A stretch of DNA of 64,000 nt from NCBI GenBank assembly GCA_948474755.1, contig CAOLHI010001140.1, forward strand, positions 124,001 to 188,000, given 5' to 3'. Under the pieces are notes generated by a model. That model was given only the letters and a program-made list of their open reading frames with translations, was not told where the DNA came from and did no database searches. The stretch is from Ctenosaura bakeri (lineage: Eukaryota; Chordata; Lepidosauria; Squamata; Iguanidae). The stretch's first letter is position 1; every line of letters starts with the position of its first letter. Shown here piece by piece: positions 1 through 10,292 of this stretch. The translations under genes and the position numbers were made by a program.

Positions 1-534
1 GATTTTTGAGGCACACGTGGTGCTGGTCCTGTTGATGTCAACAAGGAGCAAATCTTTAAATGTTCCCAAAGCTGGGAACCAGCCGGGAGGGGATTGGGCC
101 CTTGGATGGCTGGAGAGTTAAAGGAACCCCAAAGGAGGCTGCAGAGCCTCTGGGCTTGCTCTCCGAGTCCCTCTTCTCCTCAGTGCAGAAGATGGCGAAC
201 AGACACTGATCTCTGAGGGGTGACGGCTGGGAAGTTCTGGATTCAGGCATGACGGGGGTTTGACTGGATGACCCATGGAGGTCCCATCCAGCTGTCTGAT
301 TCCATCAGTCTATGCTTCTAACATGTGTTTAGGATTTGTTTTTGTATCAAGGGCTTCAGAAGTGATGAATAAAAATGGAGCGCCATGGAGCAAAGTGTTC
401 CAGGGGATAATAGTCCGCCCAGCATCATGTCAGTTGCCATTAACCTGGTGGATTTTTAAATTATTTGTTTACATATTTATTTACATATTTATATCCTGCC
501 ATTTATCTGAGGATCTCAGGGTGCTTTAGGGTTT
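1..534. other. Non-coding start of window
   Basis: No gene was recognised. From about 450 to 534 the sequence reads like the 'TTTATATCCTGCC' tail found in many reptile LINE/SINE fragments, and it leads directly into the CR1 element. Short open frames here have no recognisable domain. Confidence 0.5.
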
Positions 535-2489
535 CAAAGAACTCTCAGCTGAGCTAAGCGTTAAAAGAAACACATACAGGAAATGGAAAAATGGTGAAAC
601 CACCGATGAGGAATTCAAGCAAATGACCAGGAGATGTAGGGAGAAGGTCAGAAAAGTTAAAGCACAGAATGAACTCAGGCTTGCCAGAGACATCAAAAAC
701 AATAAAAAGGGCTTTTTTAGATATGTTTGCAGTGAAAGGAAAAACAAGGAAATTAAAGGGTCTCTGAGCAGAGAAGACGGTCACTTACTAACAGGGGGAA
801 GAAAGAAGGCAGAACTACTCAACACCTCCTTTGCCTCAGTTTTCTTCCAAAGGATAGAAGTACTCACCCTGGAGGATGGGAAGCAGGTGAGGAAGGGGGA
901 AGAATGCAGCACAGAATAAGTAGAGTACAGGAATATTTGGCTAAACTAAATGAATTCAAGTTTCCAGGGCCAGATGAATTGCATCCAAGGATATTAAAAG
1001 AGCTGGCGGAGGTCATTTCTGAACCACTTGCAATAATCCTTGAGAACTCTTGGAGAACAGGAGAAGTCCCAGCAGACTGGAAGAGAGCAAATGTCATCCC
1101 CATCTTCAAGAAGGGGAAAATAGAGGACCCAAATAATTATCACCCGTTCAGCCTGACATCAATACCAGGAAAGATCCTGGAGCAGATCCTTAGACAGTCA
1201 GTTTGTAATGACTTAGAAAGCAATGCTGTAGTCACTAGAAGCCAGCATGGATTTCTCAGAAACAAGTCATGCCAGACTAATCTTATTTCTTTTTATGATA
1301 GGGTTACAGGCTTGATAGATGAAAGGAATGCTGTAGACGTAGCATATCTTGACCTCAGTAAGGCCTTTGACAAAGTTCCCCATGACATTCTTGCAAAGAA
1401 GCTTGTAAAATGCTGGCTGGACAGGGCTACTGTTAGTTGGATTTGTAATTGGTTGGCCGACTGCGCCCAAAGGGTGATCACCAATGGCTGCTTTTCATCC
1501 TGGAGGGAAGTGACTTTTGGGGGTGCCACAGGGTTCTGTCCTGGGCCCAGGGCTATTCAACATCTTCATCAATTACTTGGATGGAGGAATAGAGGGCATG
1601 CTGGTCAAATTTGCAGATGACACCAAATTGGGAGGGGTTGCTAATACCCCAGAGGACAGGCTCAAATTTCAAAACGACCTTGACAGATTGGAGAGCTGGG
1701 ACAAAGCTAACAAAATGAATTTCAACAGAGACAAATGTAAGGTCCTGCACTTGGGCAGAAAAAATGGAATGTACAAATATAGGATGGGGAACATGTGGCT
1801 GGATAGCAGTACGTGTGAAAGGGATCTAGGAGTCTTGGTAGATCACAAGCTGAACATGAGTTAGCAGTGTGATGCAGCAGCCAAGAAAGCCAATGCGATT
1901 CCTGGTTGCATCAATAGGAGTATGGTGTCTAGATCGAGGGAGGTAATGGTACCACTCTATTCTGCACTGGTTAGGCCTCATTTGGAATCCTGTGCCCAGT
2001 TCTGGGGACCTCAATTCAAGAAGGATATGGACAAGCTGGAGCCTGTCCAGAGGAGGGCAACCAAAATGATGAAGGGTCTGGAAGCCCTGTGAGGAGCGGC
2101 TTAGGGAGCAGGGGATGTTTAGTCTGCAGAAGGGAAGGTTGAGAGGGGACATGATAGCCATGTTTAAATATTTGAAGGGATGCCATGTCGAGGAGGAAGC
2201 GGACTTGTTTTCTGCTGCTCCAGAGACCAGGACAAGGAGCAACAGATTCAAGCTGCAGGAAAGGAGATTCCACCTGAACCTCAGGAAGAACTTTCTGACG
2301 GTTAGAGCTGTCCGGCAATGGAATCTGCTGCCTCCATGGAGTGTGGTGGAGTCCCCTTCTTTGGAGGTTTTTAAGCAGAGGCTGGATGGCCATCTGTTGG
2401 GAATGCTTTTATGGGTGTTCCTGCATAGCAGGGGGCTGGACTGGATGGCCCCTGGGGTCTCTTCCAACTCCATGATTCTACGATTCTCT
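535..2489 (+). mobile_element. CR1 LINE, 5'-truncated, with reverse transcriptase remnants
   Basis: This is the longest CR1 copy in the window. Translated pieces in shifting frames (623-919, 904-1620, 1517-1864) give the RT block DLSKAFDKVPHDIL, the GVPQGSVLGP block and a FADD catalytic box at about 1610-1621. They are followed by DLGVLVDHKLN, typical of the CR1 C-terminus. The 3' untranslated part ends near 2489 in the ATGATTCTACGATTCT tail that marks CR1 3' ends. Several frameshifts and an in-frame stop at about 1862 make it dead. The 5' part (ORF1 and endonuclease) is missing, as usual for CR1 insertions. Confidence 0.93.
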
Positions 2490-2938
2490 GAAATAAAAGA
2501 CAGGAAAATGTTAGCAAAGATGTAATTATTAACCTCAGAGGAGAAAAGGTGCTTTGGAGAGGAGGCCTCTTGGTTTCCGCAGAGGTGAATCCTCTCTCAC
2601 TACCCTTTCCAAGTACGTCAGAAACGTCCACAACCAGGCAGGGACGGCTGCTGCACCGGGGGACGCTGGAGGGAGGTTTGGTGGCTCCCCCTCCCTGACT
2701 CCACCCCAGGTTTCCTGTCTCTTTCTGCCGACAGGCAAAGGTGGTTTTATCTAGGAAGACTTTGGTTCTCAAATCACGAGGCAGAAGGGTGTTCTGGTGT
2801 CTTCCCTTCCCTGCCTGGTGTGCATGTTTTCAATCTTTATAATTATGCTTTAAATGTGCTTTAAGTTGTCTTAAGTAGGGGTGTTTTAAACAGAATTGTC
2901 TGTTGAACTGTCTTTAAACTTCTGTAATACCAGAAAGG

Positions 2939-3127
2939 GAGCCAGTGTAGTGTAGCAGTTTGAGCACTGGACTACGACTCTGGAGGCCAGAGTTCGATTC
3001 TCGGCCGTGGAAACCCACTGGGTGACCTTGGGCAAGTCACACCCTCTCAGCCTCAGAAAACCCCGTGATCGTTTTGTCTTTGGGCTGCTGAAAGTCAGAA
3101 ATGACTTGAAGGCACACAGCAACAATA
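2939..3127 (+). mobile_element. MIR-like tRNA SINE
   Basis: It has a tRNA-like head with A/B-box-like sequence (AGTGTAGCAG..., GAGTTCGATTC), then the CORE-like stretch GTGACCTTGGGCAAGTCAC and CTCTCAGCCTCAG. It ends in ACTTGAAGGCACACAGCAACAA. The same family recurs at 15.2, 15.6, 15.8, 42.0, 54.6 and 57.6 kb. Confidence 0.85.
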
Positions 3128-3134
3128 CCATAAA

Positions 3135-3356
3135 GGCACCAGATCTTGTCTGATCTTGGAAGCGAAGCAGGGTCACCCCCGGCTAGTACTTGGGTGGGAG
3201 ACCACCATGACTACCAGGTACTGGAGGCTGTATTTCAGAGAAAGGAACAAGCAAAACCATCGCTGAGTATTCCTTATCTAGGAAAAGCTCATGAAATCCA
3301 TGGGGTCGCCAAAAGTTGGCTGGCAACTCTGAAGGCATATGCAGGTGCACACATAG
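3135..3356 (+). mobile_element. 5S-rRNA-derived SINE
   Basis: The head copies 5S rRNA: TCTGATCTTGGAAGCGAAGCAGGGTC followed by GCTAGTACTTGGGTGGGAGACC. These correspond to the internal control region and the 3' half of 5S rRNA. A body with the 'ATGGGGTCGCCAAAAGTTGGC' motif follows. The copy is diverged and is not a functional 5S gene, because the 5' and 3' ends of 5S are missing. Related copies lie at 20.5, 35.9 and 47.6 kb. Confidence 0.8.
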
Positions 3357-4057
3357 GCACCTCCTTCTCTCCAGAGGTGGGTGCAGAGCGGAGTGGAGGG
3401 GGAGCCCTGGCGCCACAGCGACTGGGAGGGAAGGGGGGAAACTGACCGACTAACTCCATAAACTCCCTGGAGAGCCTTTGCAAGGCGGACGGAGCAAGAA
3501 ATCAGGGCAGCCTTGCAAACGTGTAAGCCGGGGCCAGCTGCCACTTTCATAGCTGACCGGGAGACCCACCCCGAGCCTGTCAAGACTGGAGAATCCGCAC
3601 CCTTGTCTGCGCCCAGATCGCCCGTGGGGCTGGACCAGACGACCGCCGGGGGACGAGGGGTCTTTTTATAGCGAGGCCTGGAGAATGGGCAGCTTGGCAG
3701 GGAGAAGAGGCTGGCTGGGGGATTCTCGGCGTCATGGTCCCAGAAGGACATTCCCCCTACTCTTGCGGCTGTGTGAAACCCCCTCTCTCTCCCTTGCACA
3801 CACACACACACACACGGGATATCACGGCCCCAACAGTCTGGGCCCCTCCCCCGCTGGACTCCCCGCTCGCTCTTCCTCCTCCGGGTGGGCCTGGGGAGGA
3901 AAGTCCGGAGGAGGGAGCGGCCCCCTTCCGCCGTGGTCCCCCGTCTCTCTCCGTCCCCCCGTCCCAAAAGCGCAGCCCCCTCCCTCTCTCCCTCCCTCCT
4001 CCCTCCGTTCCAGGCGTGTGCGCTCCGGAACCCGGGGCGCGCCCCCTCTGCTGATTC

Positions 4058-4077
4058 ATTGGTCTGGGGAGTTTAAA
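4058..4077 (+). promoter_or_regulatory. Inverted CCAAT and TATA-like boxes, candidate LRRC15 core promoter
   Basis: ATTGG (inverted CCAAT) lies at 4058-4062 and TTTAAA at 4072-4077, inside the CpG island and about 105 bases ahead of a strong splice donor. A start site near 4100 would give a short 5' exon. The two boxes are only about 10 bases apart, closer than usual. This is inference from spacing; no transcript evidence is visible. Confidence 0.4.
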
Positions 4078-4099
4078 TGCAGGGAGGAGAAAGCCGGGC

Positions 4100-4180
4100 G
4101 CAGAACCGGAGCGCAGCCCCAGCCCGGCACTCCCAGCCCCACAGCCGCCCTGCCCTGCCCTCCTCCCTGCCCCAGGGCCG
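4100..4180 (+). other. LRRC15: Candidate non-coding exon 1 of LRRC15
   Basis: The stretch ends in a consensus donor, CCG|GTAAGT, with GT at 4181-4182. The next supported acceptor on this strand that leads into coding sequence is TGCTTGCAG at 10284-10292, just before the LRRC15 start codon. That gives an intron of about 6.1 kb. It is inferred by analogy with a non-coding first exon in mammalian LRRC15. The start at about 4100 is set only by the TATA-like box. RNA reads spanning 4180/10293 would settle it. Confidence 0.4.
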
Positions 4181-4849
4181 GTAAGTCCCTCCGCTGCGTG
4201 CCCCCTCTCCCCCCTGGCTGCCCCTCTGCGGATGCGAGGGAGGGGGCGCTTTTCATCCCCCTCGGGGCACGCGCGCCGTTGTTCGAGGGGACGGGGGCTC
4301 TGGCGCGTCTCCGTCGGGCAAAGGCACCAGAAGGGAAGCGAGGGCCCCCGGGCCAAAAACGCGCCGAGGGGCGTCCGGGTGGGCAGCGGGAGCGCGGGGG
4401 AGCTGCCGCCGGCGCCGCTGCCCGGCTGGGCGCGAGGGGGGCTGGGGCGCTCTCGCCCGCCTGCTGGCCGAGTCTCCGTCTGCGAAGGCCGGACCGACGG
4501 GCAGAGGTCCTTGCAAAGGGGCGTCTCCTTCTCTCTCTCTCCCCGCTGCTGCTGGCCACTCGTCCACGGCGGGGGGGGCGAAGCAGCAACAGCAAGTGGA
4601 GCCCCCACGACACACGGACACGCGGACACCCCCCCCAAGCCGTGGGGAGTGGCGGGCGGGCGCTCCCGGGCGAGCCGACGGGACCCGCTGTTCGTGGGCA
4701 GACCAAGCGGCTTCCCTCTGGTCCCGAGAAGTCGGGGCGGGCGCCGCGGTGGGTGCGTGCCTCCCCCCCGGCTCTGGAGCTCCGAGAGGAAGTGTCGCTT
4801 TCGGGGTCTGGCCGCCGCTGAGCCTCAAACAAAGGGCTTCGACCGTCCA

Positions 4850-4925
4850 GGCTGCATCTTGTGGAATCCCGGGATTTGTAGTTTGGGGAGCGTAGAGGAG
4901 CCCTCTGGATGAGATTTCTAGGTTG
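4850..4925. mobile_element. Half of a palindromic MITE
   Basis: TGTGGAATCCCGGGATTTGTAG... and GAGCCCTCTGGATGAGA match one arm of the MITE family best seen at 35362-35520 and 40482-40664. Only one arm remains. Confidence 0.5.
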
Positions 4926-5751
4926 GCCTCTCGGAACCACGAAACGCAATCGGGTGGCCGCCTGCGGGCAGTTGAAATGGAACTGCAGCCCTCTCGCCGG
5001 GTGGTACGGAAGCTCCCCTCCGCGGGCACCCCCTGGCAGTTCGGGAGCAGACAGCTTCAGGCAGATGCCCAGGTGCCAGAGCCCACGGCCAGGCCACTGC
5101 GGGGGGGGGGGCGTAGGTGGGTGGGGGCTGTGGGGTCTTTAGGGCAACTGCCTGTGGCAACGGCTCCATGCTGCCCACGAACCTCATGGAGAGGGGAATC
5201 GTTTCTCCTGAGACCCTCCGCCCCACCCCCCATCCTCCCGGATCTGGTCCTGTGAGAGGGGCTGCCCCAGAGAGATGCTCAAGGTGGGCCCTTCCTCCAC
5301 GCAGGCTCAGGCTCAGGGGACCACGTGTGCCCCTCTCCAAGGCTGGGTTGCCGCAGGTCTCAGATCAGGGCTGCCAAGGGTTCCTGGCACATCAGCGGTG
5401 CTGAAACCCCTGCCCTCCTCCTCTCCCCCAGAGCAGCACGGGGAGCCCTCTGCATGTGGGCAGAGGCATTCTTGTCAAAGGGTCCCACTTGGCCATTTAA
5501 GCAAACAAAAGCATCAGCTGTGGAAAAATAGTGGTCCTGGGTCTCAAAGTGAAGCTGATGAGACCTTTTGTGGCTGTCCGTCCATCCGTCCAGCTGGCCT
5601 GCCTTCCTCTCCCTTGTGATCCTTTCAGTGAGGGCTGCTCCATTTTTGCATAAAATGAAGATGGGGGGGGACATGATGTAGATGGGGAAAGTGAGACAAG
5701 TCCCCCCACCTTCCAATAAAAGGAAGCAGCCGGGGGGTCACCCAGCAAAGC

Positions 5752-5965
5752 TGGATGGTGAGAGAATCAGGGTGGATAAAAGGAAGGACTGCTTTTAGAC
5801 AGGGCAGAGTTAAACCATGGAACTCACTGCCGCAGAAGGTTAGTGATGGCCACCGTCTTGGATGGAGTTAAGAGGGTGACCAACAAATCCAGGGTTTGGG
5901 CCTTTGAGCAGCTGTTAGCCGTGAATGGGTGGCTCCATGTTACACCTTTCGGAAGGAGCATCCGC
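5752..5965 (+). mobile_element. LINE 3' fragment (CR1/L2 type)
   Basis: The sequence AACTCACTGCCGCAGAAGG, then GATGGCCACC, a TTGGATGGAGTTAAGAGGG block and a 'gctgttagccgtgaatggg' block follows a 3' consensus common to reptile CR1/L2 LINEs. It lies in LRRC15 intron 1. Confidence 0.6.
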
Positions 5966-6999
5966 TGGCACTCCCAGTATGCCTGCTGTTGGTGGGGATG
6001 TGAGCTAGAAATGCCTTGCTGGTGGGCTTCTCACAGGGGCCTCAGGTTGCCACCCTGGGTGGGCCTTTAGTCTGGTCCACTTCCGAAGTCCTTCTGACAG
6101 GAAGAGGGAGGAGAGGAGGCCGACCCTGGCATCTAGGAAGCGTGGGGAATGGGCAGATGCCGCCAGTTGAGTGGAAGGCCTCCAGGTGTAGCAGAACCTC
6201 TCCCGGATCTCTGCATGGGGAGGGGGCTGGAGACAGGAGGGGTGGGTCTGGCTCAGCCCCCTCTTTGAATGTTGATTCCACACGCGCTCCCCAGAGGCCC
6301 AAAGTGGGGCAGGGGAAGCCACTGCACTTTCAGATGCTCTGGAGTCTCTGGCTGAGATCTGGTGCCAAGGTCAGGTCACGCAAATCTCTGCCCGCAGAGT
6401 TGCGCATTGATTGTGTCATGCAGCCCTTATGTCGATCGGCGGGTTGTGCACACCAGGGTCCACAACTGGGTGTGTGAGAGTAGCTGCAATGAAATGCAAA
6501 AGTGAATGTGCAATCAGTGCACAAGCAAATGCACAATGCGCATGTGCAGCGGCCCCACAGTGGAACTCCACCCCGACAAGAGGAAAGCATCCTGCTGCTT
6601 CTAGAGGGGAAACAACATCTGGGTGGGAGTTGGGGAAGATTCTGGCCTCTGTGGAGGTGGACAGGAGGTTCAGAGCAGGGTCTGTGTTACCTCTGTGGCA
6701 ACAAAGCTCACACAGACTCTTGTGGCACACGGAGCCCTGGCACACACGCGCGAACAAATGCCAAGGCCGGGCACCTGGGATCCACGGGTGGCAGCACATC
6801 CAGTTCCTCTCCGCCCTCGAACGGAGTTCAGGAGTTGCCTCTGGGCTGCAAACGTTGATGCCAGTTTGGGGTTTCCTTTTAAGGGGGGAGCCCTGGCCAG
6901 CTCTGTGGGGAGGGGCCATGAGGGTCCTGCGGGCCAGGTTGGCTCCTCCCTGGGATCCCCTCCCTCCGAGGCAAGGCATTTGGGGGGAGGATTCCCCGC

Positions 7000-8250
7000 C
7001 CCCACCCCGCCCTCTCTCTTCCCCGCAGGCGCCGGTCTGTTCCCCGCGTGCCAGCGGGGCTGAGAAAACGGGGTTCCCTCCGTGGCGGGAGTGGGGGCGG
7101 TGCGGGGGAGCGGTCGCCCGGGGCTGCGAGGTCTGGGCCGCTCCGCCCCTGCTGACCGGCAAGGATGACTTCACGGCCCGTGAATGTGCTGCCCGCAGCA
7201 GCCGCCGCCGCCGCCCTCCCCCCGGGGCCGGAGGAGCAAGGGGGCGCTCCCTCCCTCCCTCTCCGCGTCCAGAGCCGGGCTTGGCAGGGCGGGCGCTTCC
7301 CGCGGCCGCAAAGCCTCCGACCACCACCAGATGCGCTCAGAGTTTCCACTCGTGGCGACGGGCAATTACTCTCTCGCTCCTCCGTCTTCTCGGGTTTCCA
7401 CTCCGCGCCCTCAAGCATGCCGGATCCTCAGCCAGCGGGGCGCCGGCGGGCTAATAAGGAGCACATTTCTCTCGGCTGCCCGCCGTGGCCTCGCAACCCC
7501 CCCCCGGTTGAGGCAGCCGAAAGCATTTCCCCGGCAGGAGGAGCGCAGCGAAGGAGGGGAGGAAGGGAGGAAGGGGCTGCGGAGGAGGGACCCCTGAAGG
7601 CTCCTCGCGTCCTTCCCGGCTGGCCCGGCCCTCCTGGGCTTCCAGCGGGAGGGCTCCGGCCACTCTCGACCCGAAGGGGGGTGGCTGGCTGGGTGGCTGG
7701 CCGAAAACGAAGGGAGGGGTCGGGAAGGGAGGGGAAGGCAGGAGGGAGGGAGGGGGGTCTTCGAAGGGAGAGCCCGGTGGGTCTCTCGCGGCCCGGAAAG
7801 GGGGAAGGGAGCGGGAGAAAGTGAAAGGAAGCGGGCGGCATCTCTAAGGCTGGGCGGGCTTTCTTCTCGCAATAGCGCCCCGGACGCGGGTTTCTCGGGC
7901 GGTCCGAGAGGGACGCGGCGACACACCCACGCTCGCATCCACGCGCCCCCCCGACAGGTGCGCAGCGGCGACGCCCTTCGCCGGTCCCGAAAGGAGGCCC
8001 GGGGCCCCTCTTGTCTTTCCGGGCGCGGCGCCTGCACTCTCCCCCTCCTCCCCTGATTCCTCTCCCCACAAGGCCGCCTCGCCCTGCCAGGCCCCCCGCC
8101 TCTCCAGGCCCCCAGCGGGCGCCCGCCGTCCCGTCCCCGGCGCAAGAGTCCCCCCGGCCTCCCTCCCCCCTCCGGACACGCCATACTGGCCGGCCGCCAG
8201 CAGCCCAGCAAGGGGCAGCGGCGCCCACCAGGGCCTGGCAGCTCCAGCTG
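7000..8250. promoter_or_regulatory. CpG island inside LRRC15 intron 1
   Basis: A second CpG-dense island with purine- and pyrimidine-rich runs. It begins next to a good acceptor-like sequence (TCTCTCTTCCCCGCAG, AG at 7027-7028) and could hold an alternative promoter or untranslated exon for LRRC15. No coding sequence was recognised: the long open frames on both strands are low-complexity Arg/Pro/Gly translations. Confidence 0.5.
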
Positions 8251-8514
8251 GACCACCGAGTGGAGGCAGAGCCGGGTGGCCAGCCCTAGTGGGGGTCCTC
8301 CACTGCCCCTCGGGACGCTTATCGAGCCAAAGCCTTGTATGGCTGGAAGGTGCCCCAGAGTCCCCAAAACCCTCAGCTTAGGCCCTAAAGGAGGATTCCC
8401 CCCAACCCTCTCCAAAAGCATCCTAGTAGGCGGCCCTTTGCATCTTGTGCTGTGTGCCAAGTGTGGCAGGGTAGCTCTGTCACCCCAGGGCTGGGGGACG
8501 GGCATTAAAAGCAG

Positions 8515-8860
8515 ACCCCCAGACTGTCCCGATTTGACAGGGGCTCTCCTGCTCCCCCCTCCCCCCTCCCACTTTGCCGGCTGACCTTCAAAGGTCCCAG
8601 TTTCTCTTCCTCCTCCCACTTTCCCCCCTTTTCTGCAGCTACTTGGAGTGCTGCAAACTGAGTTCCAAGTGCAAAAGAAGTTTGCAGGCAGTTAACTCCC
8701 TGTGGGGAGGGGAGGGGAGGGGAAGAGGCAGTTGGCTCAGGCAAAAGCAAGCTGCTGCAGCCTCTCCTGGCTTGTCTGTTCTTCCTCCTTATTAATGCTT
8801 GCAGTCTTGACCATACCAGGTGGAGGTGTGAGCCATGGTTTTCATCCCTGAAATCTTGGA
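8515..8860 (-). mobile_element. Unclassified dispersed repeat, copy A
   Basis: On the minus strand this translates to a GCSSLLLPEPT block, then a 'QTSFAL' block and GGKWEEEE. The + strand at 43140-43400 gives GCSSLLWPEPT and GGQWEEE in the same order and spacing. The two are diverged copies of one repeat in opposite orientation. At 43.4 kb the repeat runs straight into CR1 sequence, so it may be part of a CR1 subfamily upstream region. Confidence 0.6.
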
Positions 8861-9281
8861 GGAGGAGGAGGAGGAGGGGGTGGTCTGTGATGGCTCCCTG
8901 GGCTACAGTGCCTCCTGGGGAGGGATGGGGTCCTGGCAGAAGGCTGTGAGGAATCATGGGAGGTGGTGGTTTGGAGAGGTCAGGGAGGTCGGGGAAGGAT
9001 GATGGCTCTGGTGCTCTCTGTGTGGCAGTGGGGGTGGGTGAGGGACGTTGTGTGTGTGTGTGTGTAGCTGGACAGGGCAGAGGCCTTCTGGCTTTGCCCC
9101 TGAGGGTCAGAAGTGCTTGGTGTTTCCAAAGTCCCTGGCCTTGGCTGAGGCCACGAGGGGAGGGGGGAGGGAGTGAGGGGCACTGGAGCCAGGGCAGTGA
9201 AAGCCCCCCATGGGATCAGGGAAGGGAAGGGCAGACGTCCTCTACTGGGAAATATAGGGCAGAGTCCTCTTCCAGTATTCT

Positions 9282-9580
9282 CTGGAAGGCAGAGCAAGTG
9301 TGTTTTCTGATGCTCCAAAGGGTGTGACGTGAACGCCACAGAAATCTAATGACAAGAAAAGAGATGCCACCTAACTGAGAAAGAACTTCCTGGTTGGAGC
9401 AGCTCTTTCACTGTGAAATAGACTTCCTCGGGAGGTGGTGGATCTCCTTCTTTGGAGGTTTTTAAACAGAGGCTGGATGGTTGCCCCTTGGGAGTGCTTT
9501 AGCTGAGGAACTTTTGGATCACTGGGGGTTGGACTAGATGGGCCCTTGGCACCCCACCCCCGTCTATGGTTCTGTGAAGT
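9282..9580 (+). mobile_element. CR1 3' fragment
   Basis: It carries the CR1 3' landmarks: AAGAACTTCCTGGTTGGAGCAG, TCTCCTTCTTTGGAGG, AAACAGAGGCTGGATGG and GGTTGGACTAGATGG, ending in CTATGGTTCTGTG. It lies in LRRC15 intron 1. Confidence 0.9.
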
Positions 9581-10292
9581 GTTGCCTTTACAGTGGGGAA
9601 TGGCCACCGTTCTGTTCCACCCTCCAGGCAGAGGTGAGTGCTGTGCTTTTAACAGATGGGGTGGCAGGCGCAAACTCAACAGATGCAGCTTTTCTGCTTC
9701 AGCGTGTTTCATGTCAATGAAATCTGAGGCTGTTGGATTTCCACCAGCGACACCCCACTTCAAAGGCACCCTGGCAGCTGGCCTGTTGTGCTTCTACAAA
9801 ATTCTCTGTTGGTTGAGCCCCGGCAACACTTGTGTATGTGGGAGGGGAGGGAGGGTGGGAGGGAGAGGCCTGGCTGGCAAGGATACCAGAACCAGGCGGA
9901 GAGGTGGGGGGCAGTTCTCCCCTTCAGAGCCACTGGTGCTGCTGGGGGGCCAGGTTCCCGTTTTCCCCTCTTCTTCTGATGCTGCCTGTCTCCAGGTCCT
10001 GGCTCTCGCTGCTCCTGCTTTTGTGGAACTCCTCGCCACCTCATACACATCCAGGGAGACTCTGCTGCCCAGCCTGCTCCACTTGGCTGCGCTTTATCCC
10101 TCCGCAAAGAGAAACTGACATGCCTGAGGGTCCACATTACGTCCCCCAGCCTCCTCCAAAGAGAGGGGGAGAGAGGGAGGGGGAGGGAAGGGAGCGTCCA
10201 TCACCAGCCTTCCCATCCATCTGGAGGCAGTGTGGGAAGCCAGAGAGTTCCTGCTTCCAGTGTTTCACCTCCAGTGTATTTTCTGCTTGCAG

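Larger units (their letters stand above)
3580..4830. promoter_or_regulatory. CpG island at the putative LRRC15 promoter
   Basis: The stretch is strongly GC- and CpG-rich, in contrast with the repeats on either side. It contains an inverted CCAAT box, a TATA-like box and a good splice donor (see the separate entries). Long open frames on both strands inside it are composition artefacts. It also holds a (CA)n run at about 3797-3816. Confidence 0.6.

Noticed and set aside
535..2489. Active CR1 retrotransposon
   Set aside because: Frameshifts and stops interrupt the RT frame, and ORF1 and the endonuclease are missing.
2939..3127. tRNA gene or intact 5S rRNA gene within 2.9-3.4 kb
   Set aside because: The A/B-box and 5S-like segments belong to SINE heads; full tRNA or 5S folding and ends are absent.
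3685..5029. Large overlapping open frames at 3.7-5.0 kb on both strands
   Set aside because: They lie in a CpG island, are open in many phases at once, and translate to Arg/Pro/Gly low-complexity sequence.
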